A DNA stretch of 64,000 nt from an uncultured Sphingomonadaceae bacterium (GTDB lineage: Bacteria; Pseudomonadota; Alphaproteobacteria; Sphingomonadales; Sphingomonadaceae): assembly GCA_947494305.1 (NCBI GenBank), contig CANLUL010000001.1, positions 682,001-746,000 of the forward strand, given 5' to 3'. Below, piece by piece: positions 1-8,117 of this stretch (position 1 is the first letter of the stretch; each line of letters opens with the position of its first letter). A program made the position numbers and the translations under genes. The notes below the pieces were generated by a model that had not been told where the DNA came from, made no database searches, and worked only from the letters and a program-made list of their open reading frames with translations.

Positions 1-1
1 T

Positions 2-271
2 GGCGGTATCAGTCGCTATGAAACGGGAAACTTGCCTGCTGGTCCTGAAAATTATTTCAATCTCGTTTTTCGCCGCGCTTCGATGGCGGGCTTTATCGTG
101 CTTGATTGGGCAGATGAATTCCCAGGCATCCGCAAACGTCTCGAAGGTTTTGTGCAGGATGGTAGCCTGAAATATCAGGAAGACATTCAGGAAGGTTTTG
201 AAAACGCGCCCGCCACGCTTAAACGCCTTTTTGTCGGCGCCAATCGCGGCAAGCAGCTTTTGAAATTGTAG
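2..271 (+). CDS. NADP-dependent MDR oxidoreductase (CurA-like), C-terminal part
   Basis: The 5' end lies outside the window; the open frame runs from base 2 (GGISRYETGN...) to TAG at 269-271, about 89 residues. The segment matches the C-terminus of zinc-independent medium-chain reductases of the CurA/prostaglandin-reductase/leukotriene B4 dehydrogenase group: the GPENYFNLVFRRASMAGF stretch after the Rossmann domain, then the region ending ANRGKQLLKL, where 'L...NRGKQ.L' is the usual family ending. These enzymes reduce conjugated C=C bonds with NADPH in the cytoplasm. A second, divergent member sits at 13634-14650, so the two bracket the catabolic island. The substrate is unknown. Family assignment is firm; only the fragment can be judged. 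Confidence 0.85.
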   Translation, partial: GGISRYETGNLPAGPENYFNLVFRRASMAGFIVLDWADEFPGIRKRLEGFVQDGSLKYQEDIQEGFENAPATLKRLFVGANRGKQLLKL

Positions 272-287
272 ACTCTGGCAAGAAGGC

Positions 288-629
288 CTAGCTGTCGAAA
301 GCTTCGGTGGCTTGGCCTTCTGCATTGTAAACCGGGCCTTCTTTCGAAACCAAATATTTCTTGCTCTCAGCGCCGGTCATTCCGAACGTACCAATGTGAT
401 CGCGCATGCCAGCATAAGCAGGACCTTTGAAATGGGCTGCTAACGCCTCTTCGCTCTCCCATTCTTCAAACACATTGACGCGCGATGGATCATTACCATC
501 CGCGCTCCATTCATAATGATTACAGCCATCCTGAGCGAGCGCACCATCGATCCATTTTTTTGCCGAAGTCAAAGCTTCTTCTCTTTGGGCTGGATCCAAA
601 TCGATTTGCGCGGCTATTACGACTTTCAT
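288..629 (-). CDS. Antibiotic biosynthesis monooxygenase (ABM) family, putative quinol monooxygenase
   Basis: A 113-residue protein beginning MKVVIAAQIDLDP. The start at 629 is preferred over an upstream in-frame start at 707 because AGAGGAGA lies 5 bases before the ATG. Its size, single ferredoxin-like alpha+beta barrel pattern and motifs (NHYEWSADGNDPSRV, VFEEWESEEALAAHFKGPAY) are typical of the YgiN/ABM superfamily, dimeric cofactor-free oxygenases acting on quinols or polyphenols. It is divergent from the SDR gene at 757 with a 127-base shared intergenic region, which suggests co-regulation with the island. The family is well supported; the substrate, and even enzymatic activity, is inference, since some members are dimerisation or isomerase domains. 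Confidence 0.85.
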   Translation of the reverse strand: MKVVIAAQIDLDPAQREEALTSAKKWIDGALAQDGCNHYEWSADGNDPSRVNVFEEWESEEALAAHFKGPAYAGMRDHIGTFGMTGAESKKYLVSKEGPVYNAEGQATEAFDS

Positions 630-756
630 GTTTCTCTCCTCTAGATTGATCATCCCTATGGTGAGAAGTGCCAACTTGGCCAATCCTCTTTTTTGACAAG
701 GGCGCAACCCAGCGAATTTCTATACAAGCGGTCCAAACAGAAAAAGGAGTTTGGAT

Positions 757-1575
757 ATGGCGGGACGTTTAGAAGGTAAATCGGCGCTGGTGTTGGGTGC
801 AGCATCACAGGGCAATATGGCACAAGTCACCGCGAAATTATTTGCGGATGAAGGTGCGAAAGTGACCGTTGCCGGACGCAAAGAGGAAGAACTCAAAAGA
901 TTTTCTGAAGAGATCGGCGGCGCATATGCGATTTGCGATATCACTAGCCACGAGCAAGTGACGGCTATGGTCAAAACAGCAACCGATGGCTTCGGCCGCC
1001 TCGATGTTGCGGTCAACGCAACAGGATGGGGCTTGGTGAAGCCAACAATCGAACTCACTGATGAAGAGCTTGACGATATGGTCGCGCTGCAATTCAAAGG
1101 TGTGCATTACTTTTTGGCTGAGTGCGTGAAAGCGATGATGGCGCAAGACCCGCAAGGCGGTTCCATCATGCAATTTTCATCTGCTACAACCAAAGCGCTG
1201 ATCAACAATCATGCTGCCTATATCGGAACCAAAAGAGGTGCCGAAGCATTGATTGAAACCGTTGCCAATGACTACGGGCAATATGGAATTAAAGCGAACA
1301 CCGTGTCTCCCGCTTTTACCGAGTCACCCATGACATCGGATAGCTTTCAGGTTCCCGGGTTGGTTGATGCGTTCATGCCAAAATACCCGCTGGGCCGTCT
1401 AAACACATCCGACGATGTTGCGCGTGCAGCCTTGTGGCTGGCGAGCGACGAAGCCTTTGTCACAGGGCAAAACATTCAACCCAATGGTGGCCTGACGTTG
1501 CGTGGCAACCCTCAGGCGGTGGATATTGAAGCATCGATCGGAGCCGCGATGGCCGCAGCGCAAGCTGACGGATAA
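757..1575 (+). CDS. Short-chain dehydrogenase/reductase, divergent cofactor motif
   Basis: 272 residues. ATG at 757 is chosen because AAAGGAG at 743-749 is correctly spaced from it; a TTG two codons upstream is less likely. The classical SDR layout is present: Rossmann N-terminus, the catalytic Ser in QFSSATT, the YxxxK pair in YIGTKRG, and a C-terminal VTGQNIQPNGG loop. Two signatures deviate: the glycine-rich motif reads LGAASQGNM rather than TGxxxGxG, and NNAG is replaced by NATG. It ends 4 bases before the convergent SDR at 1580-2356. It probably oxidises or reduces an alcohol/ketone in the island's pathway; the altered nucleotide loop makes cofactor choice uncertain. Confidence 0.9.
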   Translation: MAGRLEGKSALVLGAASQGNMAQVTAKLFADEGAKVTVAGRKEEELKRFSEEIGGAYAICDITSHEQVTAMVKTATDGFGRLDVAVNATGWGLVKPTIELTDEELDDMVALQFKGVHYFLAECVKAMMAQDPQGGSIMQFSSATTKALINNHAAYIGTKRGAEALIETVANDYGQYGIKANTVSPAFTESPMTSDSFQVPGLVDAFMPKYPLGRLNTSDDVARAALWLASDEAFVTGQNIQPNGGLTLRGNPQAVDIEASIGAAMAAAQADG

Positions 1576-1579
1576 CTGC

Positions 1580-2356
1580 TCAATATTGAGCAGTTCCACC
1601 ATCAACGCTGAGCATCGCCCCGGTGATGCCAGCGCCTTCATCGGACGCCAGTAGCAAGGCCATGGCTGCGATCTCTTCAACGGTATTGGGCCGCTTGATC
1701 GCGCTTTCTTGAGAGAACATAGCAATCATCTCGTCAAAGGTCATGCCCATGGCTTCTGCGGTGTCGGGCCCGTTGTTCTTGATGATATCGGTAATCACCA
1801 GACCCGGGCAGATGCAATTGGCGGTGACACCGACTTCGCCGACTTCGCGCGCTAAAGATTTGGTCATGCCGTTAATGGCATGTTTCGCGGCGGTATAGGC
1901 GGTGAAAATCGGCTTGCCGTGTTTCCCTTCCATCGAAGAGATATTGATGACACGACCCCATTTGCGGTCAATCATGCCTCTAAGGGCGCGGCGGGTTGCA
2001 TAAAATGTACCATAGACATTCCATTTCATCGCTTCGTCAAATGCCTTGTCAGACAGATCAACCATTGGCTGCAGATCGCCGGCTCCGCCCGCATTGTTGA
2101 CCAAAATATCAACCTGACCGAAATGATCCGCAGCCTTGTCGATAAAACCCTCTACATCGGTTTGCACCATTGCATCGCCAGCGATAAACAACCCTCGATC
2201 GTCTGCGCCCATTTCTTCGAGCGTCTTAGCCCCTTTTTCGGGATTGCGCGCCATTAGTGCAACAGAGGCGCCTTCCGCTAGATAAGCTTCCGCGATTGCG
2301 CGACCAATGCCCGCTGTTCCACCCGTGATCGCTGCAATTTTTCCCTCAAGGCGCAT
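1580..2356 (-). CDS. Short-chain dehydrogenase/reductase (FabG/3-hydroxyacyl type)
   Basis: 258 residues, canonical SDR: TGGTAGIG nucleotide loop near residue 11, NNAG near residue 88, a catalytic Ser in INISSMEGKHGK, and YTAAK as the YxxxK catalytic pair. The C-terminus GITGAMLSVDGGTAQY is typical of the FabG-like classical family. GGAGAG seven bases upstream supports the ATG at 2356. It is divergent from the SDR at 2460 (103-base shared promoter region) and convergent with the one at 757-1575. NAD(P)-dependent cytoplasmic oxidation or reduction of a secondary alcohol is likely; the substrate is not readable. Confidence 0.92.
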   Translation of the reverse strand: MRLEGKIAAITGGTAGIGRAIAEAYLAEGASVALMARNPEKGAKTLEEMGADDRGLFIAGDAMVQTDVEGFIDKAADHFGQVDILVNNAGGAGDLQPMVDLSDKAFDEAMKWNVYGTFYATRRALRGMIDRKWGRVINISSMEGKHGKPIFTAYTAAKHAINGMTKSLAREVGEVGVTANCICPGLVITDIIKNNGPDTAEAMGMTFDEMIAMFSQESAIKRPNTVEEIAAMALLLASDEGAGITGAMLSVDGGTAQY

Positions 2357-2459
2357 CTTATACTCTCCATATTGCCAATGTTCGTTTGATCGTTCCTATA
2401 GGATGAAGCAAAGTGATAGTGATACTAATGATAATCCTAGCGCAAACGGAGCGGATAAA

Positions 2460-3218
2460 ATGGCAGGTAGAGTAGAAGGTAAAATCGCATTGGTAACAGG
2501 TGCGGCCATGGGCCTTGGAAAAGCAGATAGCGAAATGCTTGCAAGGGAAGGGGCGACGGTCGTTGTTACCGATATTGATGAGGCTAGCGCTAAAGCCGTC
2601 GCGGCATCCATCGGCGGAAAATCAATGCGCCATGATGCATCGTGCGAGGATGATTGGAAGGCCGTCTATGCGATGATCGAGAGTGAACTGGGCGGGCTTG
2701 ATATTCTCGTCAACAATGCCGGCATTGTCATTCCAGAAAACGTCGAGACATGTACCCCAGAAAATTTTCGCAAGACGATGGCGATCCATGCTGAAGGCAC
2801 GTATTTTGGATGTCATTACGGGATTCCCATCATGGCCAAAAGCGGCGGTGGTTCAATTGTGAACATGGGGTCAGCGGCGGCATTGCAGGGATACTCCCCA
2901 TTCTTTGCCTATGCCGGAGCCAAGGGCGCGATTCGGGGTATGAGCAAGTCTATCGCGATGCATTGTCAGGAGCAGGAAAACGGAATCCGCTGCAACACGA
3001 TTTTCCCGAGCGGAATTGCGACTCCCATGGTGCAAGCCATTCAGGAAGATCCTTCCGCCGAAATTCCCGTTGCAGATGGTGTATTGCCAGCCGGTTCAAT
3101 TGGTGCGCCTAAGGATATTGCGAATACGGTACTGTTTCTAGCGTCGGATGAATCGCGCTTCATAACGGGTGCCGAATTCGTGGTCGACAATGGCGGCATG
3201 CAAAAACCGCATTTATGA
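2460..3218 (+). CDS. Short-chain dehydrogenase (hydroxysteroid/cyclopentanol dehydrogenase-like)
   Basis: 252 residues from ATG 2460 (MAGRVEGK); GGAG at 2448-2451 fits as ribosome binding site, and the in-frame upstream extension to 2307 overlaps the divergent gene and has no SDR homology. Motifs: TGAAMGLG, NNAGIV, Ser in NMGSAAA, YAGAK catalytic pair, and GIRCNTIFPSG before the substrate loop. The C-terminus is ITGAEFVVDNGGMQ. This pattern resembles 3-beta/17-beta-hydroxysteroid and cyclopentanol dehydrogenases more than FabG. Its closest relative by eye is the convergent gene at 3224-3982 (shared IRCNT and similar C-terminal halves). An alicyclic or steroid-like alcohol substrate is inference. 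Confidence 0.92.
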   Translation: MAGRVEGKIALVTGAAMGLGKADSEMLAREGATVVVTDIDEASAKAVAASIGGKSMRHDASCEDDWKAVYAMIESELGGLDILVNNAGIVIPENVETCTPENFRKTMAIHAEGTYFGCHYGIPIMAKSGGGSIVNMGSAAALQGYSPFFAYAGAKGAIRGMSKSIAMHCQEQENGIRCNTIFPSGIATPMVQAIQEDPSAEIPVADGVLPAGSIGAPKDIANTVLFLASDESRFITGAEFVVDNGGMQKPHL

Positions 3219-3223
3219 AAACA

Positions 3224-3982
3224 TCAGAACCCCGGATGGATTGCCAAAGCTCCGCCATCAACCATAAGTTCTGAGCCCGTCATAAACTGACACTCGTCGG
3301 ACGCGACAAAAGCAATAGCTGCGGCTGTCTCGGCTGGATCTGCCAAACGATTTAGCGGAGAAGTTGCTGCGACTGCGGCTTTCACTTCATCTGGCAAAGG
3401 TTTCAATATCGCAGTGTCGGTTGCACCTGGAATGACTGTGTTGCAGCGAATTTCATATCCTTGCTGCCCGCAATAAACGGCGACTGATTTGGTCAGCATC
3501 CGCACACCACTTTTGGCAGATGTGTAAGTCACATCTTGGGGGAGGGCAGTATAAGCGGTTGTCGATGCAATATTGATGATTGATCCTGAGGAGCCACCCG
3601 GATTGGTTTTCATAATTCGGATTGCATTCTGGCAACCGAGCATTGGCCCGGTCAGCAAAACCTTCAGCCCACGATTCCAGTCTTCCAGATCAATATCTTC
3701 GATAGATTGACTGAGCGTCAAACCCGCATTGTTGACCAGTATGTCGAGACGACCATGATCTCTCTTCACTTGATCCGCAATTTCGGTCCAGCGCTGCGCG
3801 TCGCCCACATCTTGCTCCAGAAACTGGACGCCAATATCGTCGGCCGTTTTCTGACCAAGGTCAGATTGCACATCGGTTGCAACAACCGTTGCGCCATCAT
3901 CGGATAACCGCTTTGCCGTCGCCGCTCCAATGCCCGAAGCAGCGCCAGTTACGATGGCAACTTTCCCAGATAAATCCGTCAT
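3224..3982 (-). CDS. Short-chain dehydrogenase (hydroxysteroid/cyclopentanol dehydrogenase-like)
   Basis: 252 residues with TGAASGIG, NNAGLT, catalytic Ser in INIASTTAY, YTSAK and the IRCNTVIPGATDT segment shared with the neighbouring SDR. GAGG seven bases upstream of ATG supports the start at 3982. It converges with the SDR at 2460 (5-base gap) and diverges from the NTF2-like gene at 4106 with a 123-base intergenic region. It is an NAD-dependent alcohol dehydrogenase of the classical SDR family by motif. It is the fourth SDR in 3.2 kb and orientation alternates perfectly, so each is likely expressed from a different bidirectional promoter. Confidence 0.92.
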   Translation of the reverse strand: MTDLSGKVAIVTGAASGIGAATAKRLSDDGATVVATDVQSDLGQKTADDIGVQFLEQDVGDAQRWTEIADQVKRDHGRLDILVNNAGLTLSQSIEDIDLEDWNRGLKVLLTGPMLGCQNAIRIMKTNPGGSSGSIINIASTTAYTALPQDVTYTSAKSGVRMLTKSVAVYCGQQGYEIRCNTVIPGATDTAILKPLPDEVKAAVAATSPLNRLADPAETAAAIAFVASDECQFMTGSELMVDGGALAIHPGF

Positions 3983-4105
3983 TGTTGTTCCTCATATCTT
4001 ACTTGCTCCTAGCTTAGGCAACAAGCAGCCCAAGCATACTAATAATTTGAAGCATGTCGTGAACAGCAACCTCCATGTCATAAGTTGCCCATTAGGGAGA
4101 ACAAA

Positions 4106-4597
4106 ATGTCCACTCGAAACCTGACTACAGATGATCTGATTGATCGTGCCGAAATTCACGATGCATTGATGAAATATGCAACAGGAATCGATAGCCGTGA
4201 TTGGGCGCTATATCGTTCACTCTTCACCGATGAGGTTGAGATTGATTTCTCCAGCTGGTCCGGTGATCCAGGGAGTGTGATGAAGGCGGATGATTGGGTA
4301 TCGGGAGTGCAGGCAGTATTAAACGGGTTCGATGGAACCCAGCATTTGCTCGCCAATGAAGTGATCACGTTAGACGGCGATGAAGCGGTCGTTGTTCCGT
4401 ATATGCAGGCGCACCATTATCTGAACCTCGACGGTGAGCATCACTTGCAATCGATTGGCGGACATTATCGTCACCTCATGGTGCGGACCGATGAGGGTTG
4501 GAAGAGCCGGTCATGCACCTTGACGGTCACCTGGGAAAAAGGTGACCGCGGGATATTTGAAATTGCTGCTCAGAGAGCCGCAAGTAAAATGGCTTGA
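4106..4597 (+). CDS. NTF2-like / SnoaL_4 domain protein
   Basis: 163 residues starting MSTRNLTTDDLIDRAEI, with AGGGAGA at 4094-4100 before the ATG; an upstream TTG is unlikely. The pattern 'D.AEI.D.L..YA.GID..DW..Y.SLFTDE' followed by a cone-shaped alpha+beta fold is diagnostic of the SnoaL-like polyketide-cyclase/NTF2 family. Such proteins act as small hydratases, isomerases or cyclases, or as non-catalytic partners; beta subunits of ring-hydroxylating oxygenases share the same fold and size. No separate beta subunit gene lies by the Rieske gene at 5943, so a partner role is possible but unproven. It converges with the VOC gene at 4603. Confidence 0.85.
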   Translation: MSTRNLTTDDLIDRAEIHDALMKYATGIDSRDWALYRSLFTDEVEIDFSSWSGDPGSVMKADDWVSGVQAVLNGFDGTQHLLANEVITLDGDEAVVVPYMQAHHYLNLDGEHHLQSIGGHYRHLMVRTDEGWKSRSCTLTVTWEKGDRGIFEIAAQRAASKMA

Positions 4598-4602
4598 ACG
4601 TT

Positions 4603-5145
4603 TTACTCTTTCCCAATGACCGGATTGCTAACGCCGTCCCAATCCAGATGCGCTTGCCGCATTGCGGCAAAACCGTCGATCCCCGGTTGTGGAATTTGTA
4701 GATATTCGATGATCGTTCCAGGGCCGCCGCCATAATCGGCATAGAAGGCTCCGCCGACACCGCCGGGCAGACTGACTTCTTGAATGATTTCGCCGCCAGC
4801 TTTTTCTGTTAGTGCGCGTGCCTCTTTTAGGTCTTCGACAATGATGCAAATATGCTGCACGCCTTGCAGACCCTTCTTGCGCCAATCTTTAAACATCGAC
4901 GGCGCGTCATTGTCCGGACGGATCAACTCAACCTGCACATCCCCCCAATATCCAATGGCCATCGAAAATTTGATGTCGGATGGTTCGCCGCGATATTTGA
5001 CATTCTCTACCTCGACGCCCTCAGTGTGGAAGAATGGACCCGCGCCCATTTTCTTCGTCCAGTAATCCAGCGCCGTATCATAGTCATCGGGCACATAGCT
5101 AATCTGCATGATCGACCCAAGGCCAGCAAGTGTATTGTTGCTCAT
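4603..5145 (-). CDS. VOC (glyoxalase/bleomycin-resistance fold) family protein
   Basis: 180 residues. Two beta-alpha-beta-beta-beta modules are visible, with the metal-site style positions of the VOC superfamily: MQISYVP at the first strand, VQVELI, QHICIIVEDL and TIIEYLQ near the end. The layout resembles methylmalonyl-CoA epimerase and glyoxalase-I-like isomerases rather than two-domain extradiol dioxygenases. It lies downstream of the GST gene with a 4-base ATGA overlap, so translation is coupled. A similar protein is encoded at 7517-8068. Likely chemistry is metal-assisted isomerisation, epimerisation or glutathione-adduct handling; this is inferred from the fold and the GST linkage. Confidence 0.85.
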   Translation of the reverse strand: MSNNTLAGLGSIMQISYVPDDYDTALDYWTKKMGAGPFFHTEGVEVENVKYRGEPSDIKFSMAIGYWGDVQVELIRPDNDAPSMFKDWRKKGLQGVQHICIIVEDLKEARALTEKAGGEIIQEVSLPGGVGGAFYADYGGGPGTIIEYLQIPQPGIDGFAAMRQAHLDWDGVSNPVIGKE

Positions 5146-5774
5146 TCTTCTTGCTTCCAGATATCGGCCGAAGGACGCTCTTCCATGTGCGCGACAAATC
5201 GTGCCAAATTATCTGTGCCATCTGGCAATGACCAGCCAACGGTGCCGCCAAATTTGATAAAGCAAAATGCGACTAGATCAGCCAGTGTCAATTTGTCGTT
5301 GCAGATATAATCTTTGCCACCCAATTGCGCATCAAGCCAAATCCAATGTTTGTCGGACATCGCTGACAATTCGGCAGCAGCTTCCGTACTCACAACATTC
5401 ATGCGTGGCTCAAACATCGGGCGTCCAGCTCCGCCGCGAAATCCCATCGTCATCGGAACAGCGATCTCCTGATCAATGCGCCTGGCCCAACGCCGCGTCT
5501 CGGCGCGTTCCTCGGGGCTGGATCCAATCAAAACTGGGGTAGGATGTGTTTCCTCCAGATATTCACAAATCACTGTAGACTCAGTCAAACAGGTTCCATC
5601 ATCCAGCTCCAGCGTTGGCGTGGTTTGCATAACATTCTTCTTTGCATATTCATCGTCGCTTCGGTTTCCGCCAGCGATGATGTCAAAATGGATGCGCTCC
5701 ACTTCGATGCCTTTTTCAACTAGGAACATCCGGACCAGTCGGGGATTGGGGCCAAGGCTGGAATATAATTTCAT
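5142..5774 (-). CDS. Glutathione S-transferase family protein
   Basis: 210 residues: an N-terminal thioredoxin-fold domain (about 1-80: MKLYSSLGPNPRLVRM, TPTLELDDGTCLTESTVI with the cis-Pro and the ES glutathione-binding pair) and an all-helical C-terminal domain (about 90-205, LTLADLVAF being the conserved N-capping/hydrophobic staple region). AAAGGAGA seven bases upstream fixes the ATG. It is first gene of a two-gene unit with the VOC protein (ATGA overlap) and is divergent from the Rieske gene. In sphingomonads such GSTs commonly cleave ethers, dehalogenate or isomerise intermediates in aromatic catabolism; which applies here is unknown. Confidence 0.93.
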   Translation of the reverse strand: MKLYSSLGPNPRLVRMFLVEKGIEVERIHFDIIAGGNRSDDEYAKKNVMQTTPTLELDDGTCLTESTVICEYLEETHPTPVLIGSSPEERAETRRWARRIDQEIAVPMTMGFRGGAGRPMFEPRMNVVSTEAAAELSAMSDKHWIWLDAQLGGKDYICNDKLTLADLVAFCFIKFGGTVGWSLPDGTDNLARFVAHMEERPSADIWKQEE

Positions 5775-5942
5775 ATTGTCTCTCCTTTGATCTGGTTATG
5801 AATGTTTTGCCCGCTTGGTTCAATGGCGCTCAGCTCAATCAACCCTCTCAAATTCAATAGCGCTGCTCGCAGATTCACTAGTGGAATTTGTGACCGCTTG
5901 CCCTAACCTCAGTTTCAAACAATTTGTTCGGAGAGCAGAATA

Positions 5943-7520
5943 ATGGTCGAGACGTTAACGGGTCACAATCGGTCCAACGGTATTAGTTATAACGAAATAT
6001 TGGAAGGCGACACAGTTGCGCCGCCAAAAATCTATCTTGAAGACTCGCCTATGGAGCCAGGTGTTACTCAGGTTGAGGTTAGCCGCTATTGGACCAAGGA
6101 AGAGCATGACCGCGAGGTTGAAATGCTTTGGAAACGGGTCTGGCAGATGGCGTGCCACAAAGATGACATTCCGAATGTTGGCGACACCCATGTCTATGAT
6201 ATCGCCGGATTGTCCTTTATCGTCGTTCATGCCGAAGAGGGCGTTTACAAGGCGTATCCGAATGCCTGTCTTCACCGTGGCCGCGCAATCTGTGATGCGG
6301 ACAAAAAAGGATTGAAGGCGCTTCGCTGTCCGTTCCATGGCTGGTCATGGGAGTTGAATGGCAAGTTGAAAGAGGTCCCCTGTCAATGGGATTTTCCCAC
6401 CGTCACGGAAGAGACGCATAGCTTGACCGAAGCGAAGGTTGGAGAGTGGGGCGGGTTTATTTTTATCAATCCCGATCCCAATTGCGAACCACTGGAAGAT
6501 TTCCTTGGTGATATTGATCGGCATTTCGGCATTCCGTTTGAAAGGCGTTATAAAGCGGCTCATTTGATCAAGCGCCTGCCGTGCAACTGGAAGGTTGCGC
6601 AAGAAGCGTTCATGGAGAGCTATCATGTGGTCGGAACGCATCCGGTATTGATGCCGACATTCTCTGACGCCAATTCCAAATATGATGTGTGGCATAATAT
6701 GTCGCGGGCGATGTCCGCATCGGGACCGCCCAGTCCGCACACAGATTTGGTGAACCCCGATCCGTCGGCGTTTCCAGATGGCAAGCTCTTCAAGAGTTTT
6801 CACCATCCGATCAATAATCACATTTATCGTCGCCTAGAAGAAAACCGGGTTGAGGTGGAATTCCCGAACGGCAAAAAGGGCGTTTTTGATATGGAGGCCA
6901 ATTACATCGAAGGCGATGTAAAAAATGCTGATACTCATATGTGTAATTGGGTAGGTGGGAAAATTGCTCCCGAAGAAGAAGAAATGGATGCACCATTTCC
7001 GCCTGGAACGCCGCACGAATATCGTGATGCTATTGCCGGTGCGCGGCGAGAAGAGATGCGGGAAGTATGGGGTGACTACGTAGATGAGGTTTCAGATGCC
7101 GATCTGAACGACTCAATCTTTTACAGCGTTTTCCCCAATATCAGTCCTTGGGCAGATTTTAGTCCCCTTTTCTATCGCTTTCGTCCCGATGGAGATAATC
7201 CAGAGCAATCGTTGCACGAAGTCATGTTTATGATCCCTCTGCCAGAAGGCGCAGAACGTCCTGAACCGGTGGAATGTACATTCCTTGATCTGCATGACGA
7301 TTATACATTGGCTCCCAACTTTGGCAGCTATTTGCTGAAGATTTTTAATCAGGATTATCTGAACCATAAAGCAGTGCAAAAAGGGGTGAAAAATCACCCC
7401 CATGGCAAGACCATGTTTGCCCAATATCAGGAATCGAAAATTCGGCATTTCCATGAAACATTGAACGAATGGTTGGAAGCCGATGAACCGCCCAAGTCTC
7501 CTAAAAAGCAGACGGCTTAG
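5943..7520 (+). CDS. Rieske non-heme iron ring-hydroxylating oxygenase, alpha subunit
   Basis: 525 residues. The Rieske [2Fe-2S] domain shows C109-x-H111 and C129-x2-H132 (CLHRGR, CPFHGW). The catalytic domain follows with NWKVAQEAFMESYHVVGTH giving iron ligands His228 and His233, and a C-terminal NQDYLNHKAVQKG segment likely holding the Asp ligand. The bridging acid normally seen as Asp in D-x-Y-H is Glu225 here. GGAGAGCAGAATA precedes ATG 5943. No ferredoxin, reductase or classical beta subunit gene is adjacent, so electrons must come from elsewhere. It initiates oxygen-dependent attack on a hydrophobic, probably cyclic compound. The last 4 bases overlap the convergent VOC gene. Confidence 0.95.
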   Translation: MVETLTGHNRSNGISYNEILEGDTVAPPKIYLEDSPMEPGVTQVEVSRYWTKEEHDREVEMLWKRVWQMACHKDDIPNVGDTHVYDIAGLSFIVVHAEEGVYKAYPNACLHRGRAICDADKKGLKALRCPFHGWSWELNGKLKEVPCQWDFPTVTEETHSLTEAKVGEWGGFIFINPDPNCEPLEDFLGDIDRHFGIPFERRYKAAHLIKRLPCNWKVAQEAFMESYHVVGTHPVLMPTFSDANSKYDVWHNMSRAMSASGPPSPHTDLVNPDPSAFPDGKLFKSFHHPINNHIYRRLEENRVEVEFPNGKKGVFDMEANYIEGDVKNADTHMCNWVGGKIAPEEEEMDAPFPPGTPHEYRDAIAGARREEMREVWGDYVDEVSDADLNDSIFYSVFPNISPWADFSPLFYRFRPDGDNPEQSLHEVMFMIPLPEGAERPEPVECTFLDLHDDYTLAPNFGSYLLKIFNQDYLNHKAVQKGVKNHPHGKTMFAQYQESKIRHFHETLNEWLEADEPPKSPKKQTA

Positions 7521-8068
7521 GCGCTCAGTTCCCTGATCGGGTCGGTGCCGTCATAATTTTTGGCGGCATCGGCGACCATGTTGTAAAACCCCACTAACTC
7601 TGGCGATGAAGCATATAGTTCAATCATGTGGCCATGGGGTTTGATCATATCTATCATCGCGAAAGCGACGCCAGTTTCCGTTTCTGCATATAGAGCGGTC
7701 TCGAAGCCGTTGTGATTATACTCAGAAATTGCGACTGCAAGATCATCAACGATGATGGCTAGATGGTGTATCCCGGTCTTACCTGTTCCTTCGGGAAAAA
7801 TATCGTGAAATACCGACGGACCAGAATTATTCTGTTGCACAAATTCGATCATCATCGAGCCCCATTGTCCATAAGCCGAACTGTGATCGAGTGGACGATC
7901 TATTCCGCGATGATGAGAAAGTCTTAGCGGGATGTTTCGGGCGATGAAATAGGGCCCCGATCCAAATTGCTGGTGATGAGCCAAGGCCGCCGCCTCTATA
8001 TCTTTCACAAAGTAAGCGATTTGGCGAACTGGTGGGGAAAATGAGTCTATGGTCATATTGTTTGTCAT
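7517..8068 (-). CDS. VOC family protein, paralogue of the GST-linked VOC protein
   Basis: 183 residues with VOC motifs RQIAYFVKDIEAA, MMIEFVQQ, IHHLAIIVDDL and HMIELYASS. It shares the GPYF/GPFF, PSVF/PSMF and HxxIIVxDL landmarks with the protein at 4603-5145, so the two flank the Rieske gene as diverged paralogues. Its stop codon overlaps the Rieske stop (bases 7517-7520, convergent). It is divergent from the thioesterase at 8160, and a 14-bp palindrome lies between them. Function is probably an isomerase, epimerase or lyase step; a small extradiol-type dioxygenase is an alternative. Confidence 0.83.
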   Translation of the reverse strand: MTNNMTIDSFSPPVRQIAYFVKDIEAAALAHHQQFGSGPYFIARNIPLRLSHHRGIDRPLDHSSAYGQWGSMMIEFVQQNNSGPSVFHDIFPEGTGKTGIHHLAIIVDDLAVAISEYNHNGFETALYAETETGVAFAMIDMIKPHGHMIELYASSPELVGFYNMVADAAKNYDGTDPIRELSA

Positions 8069-8117
8069 AACTAAGCATTCCTTCGCAATAACGCTGCTAC
8101 TATGTTTGATAGCATCG

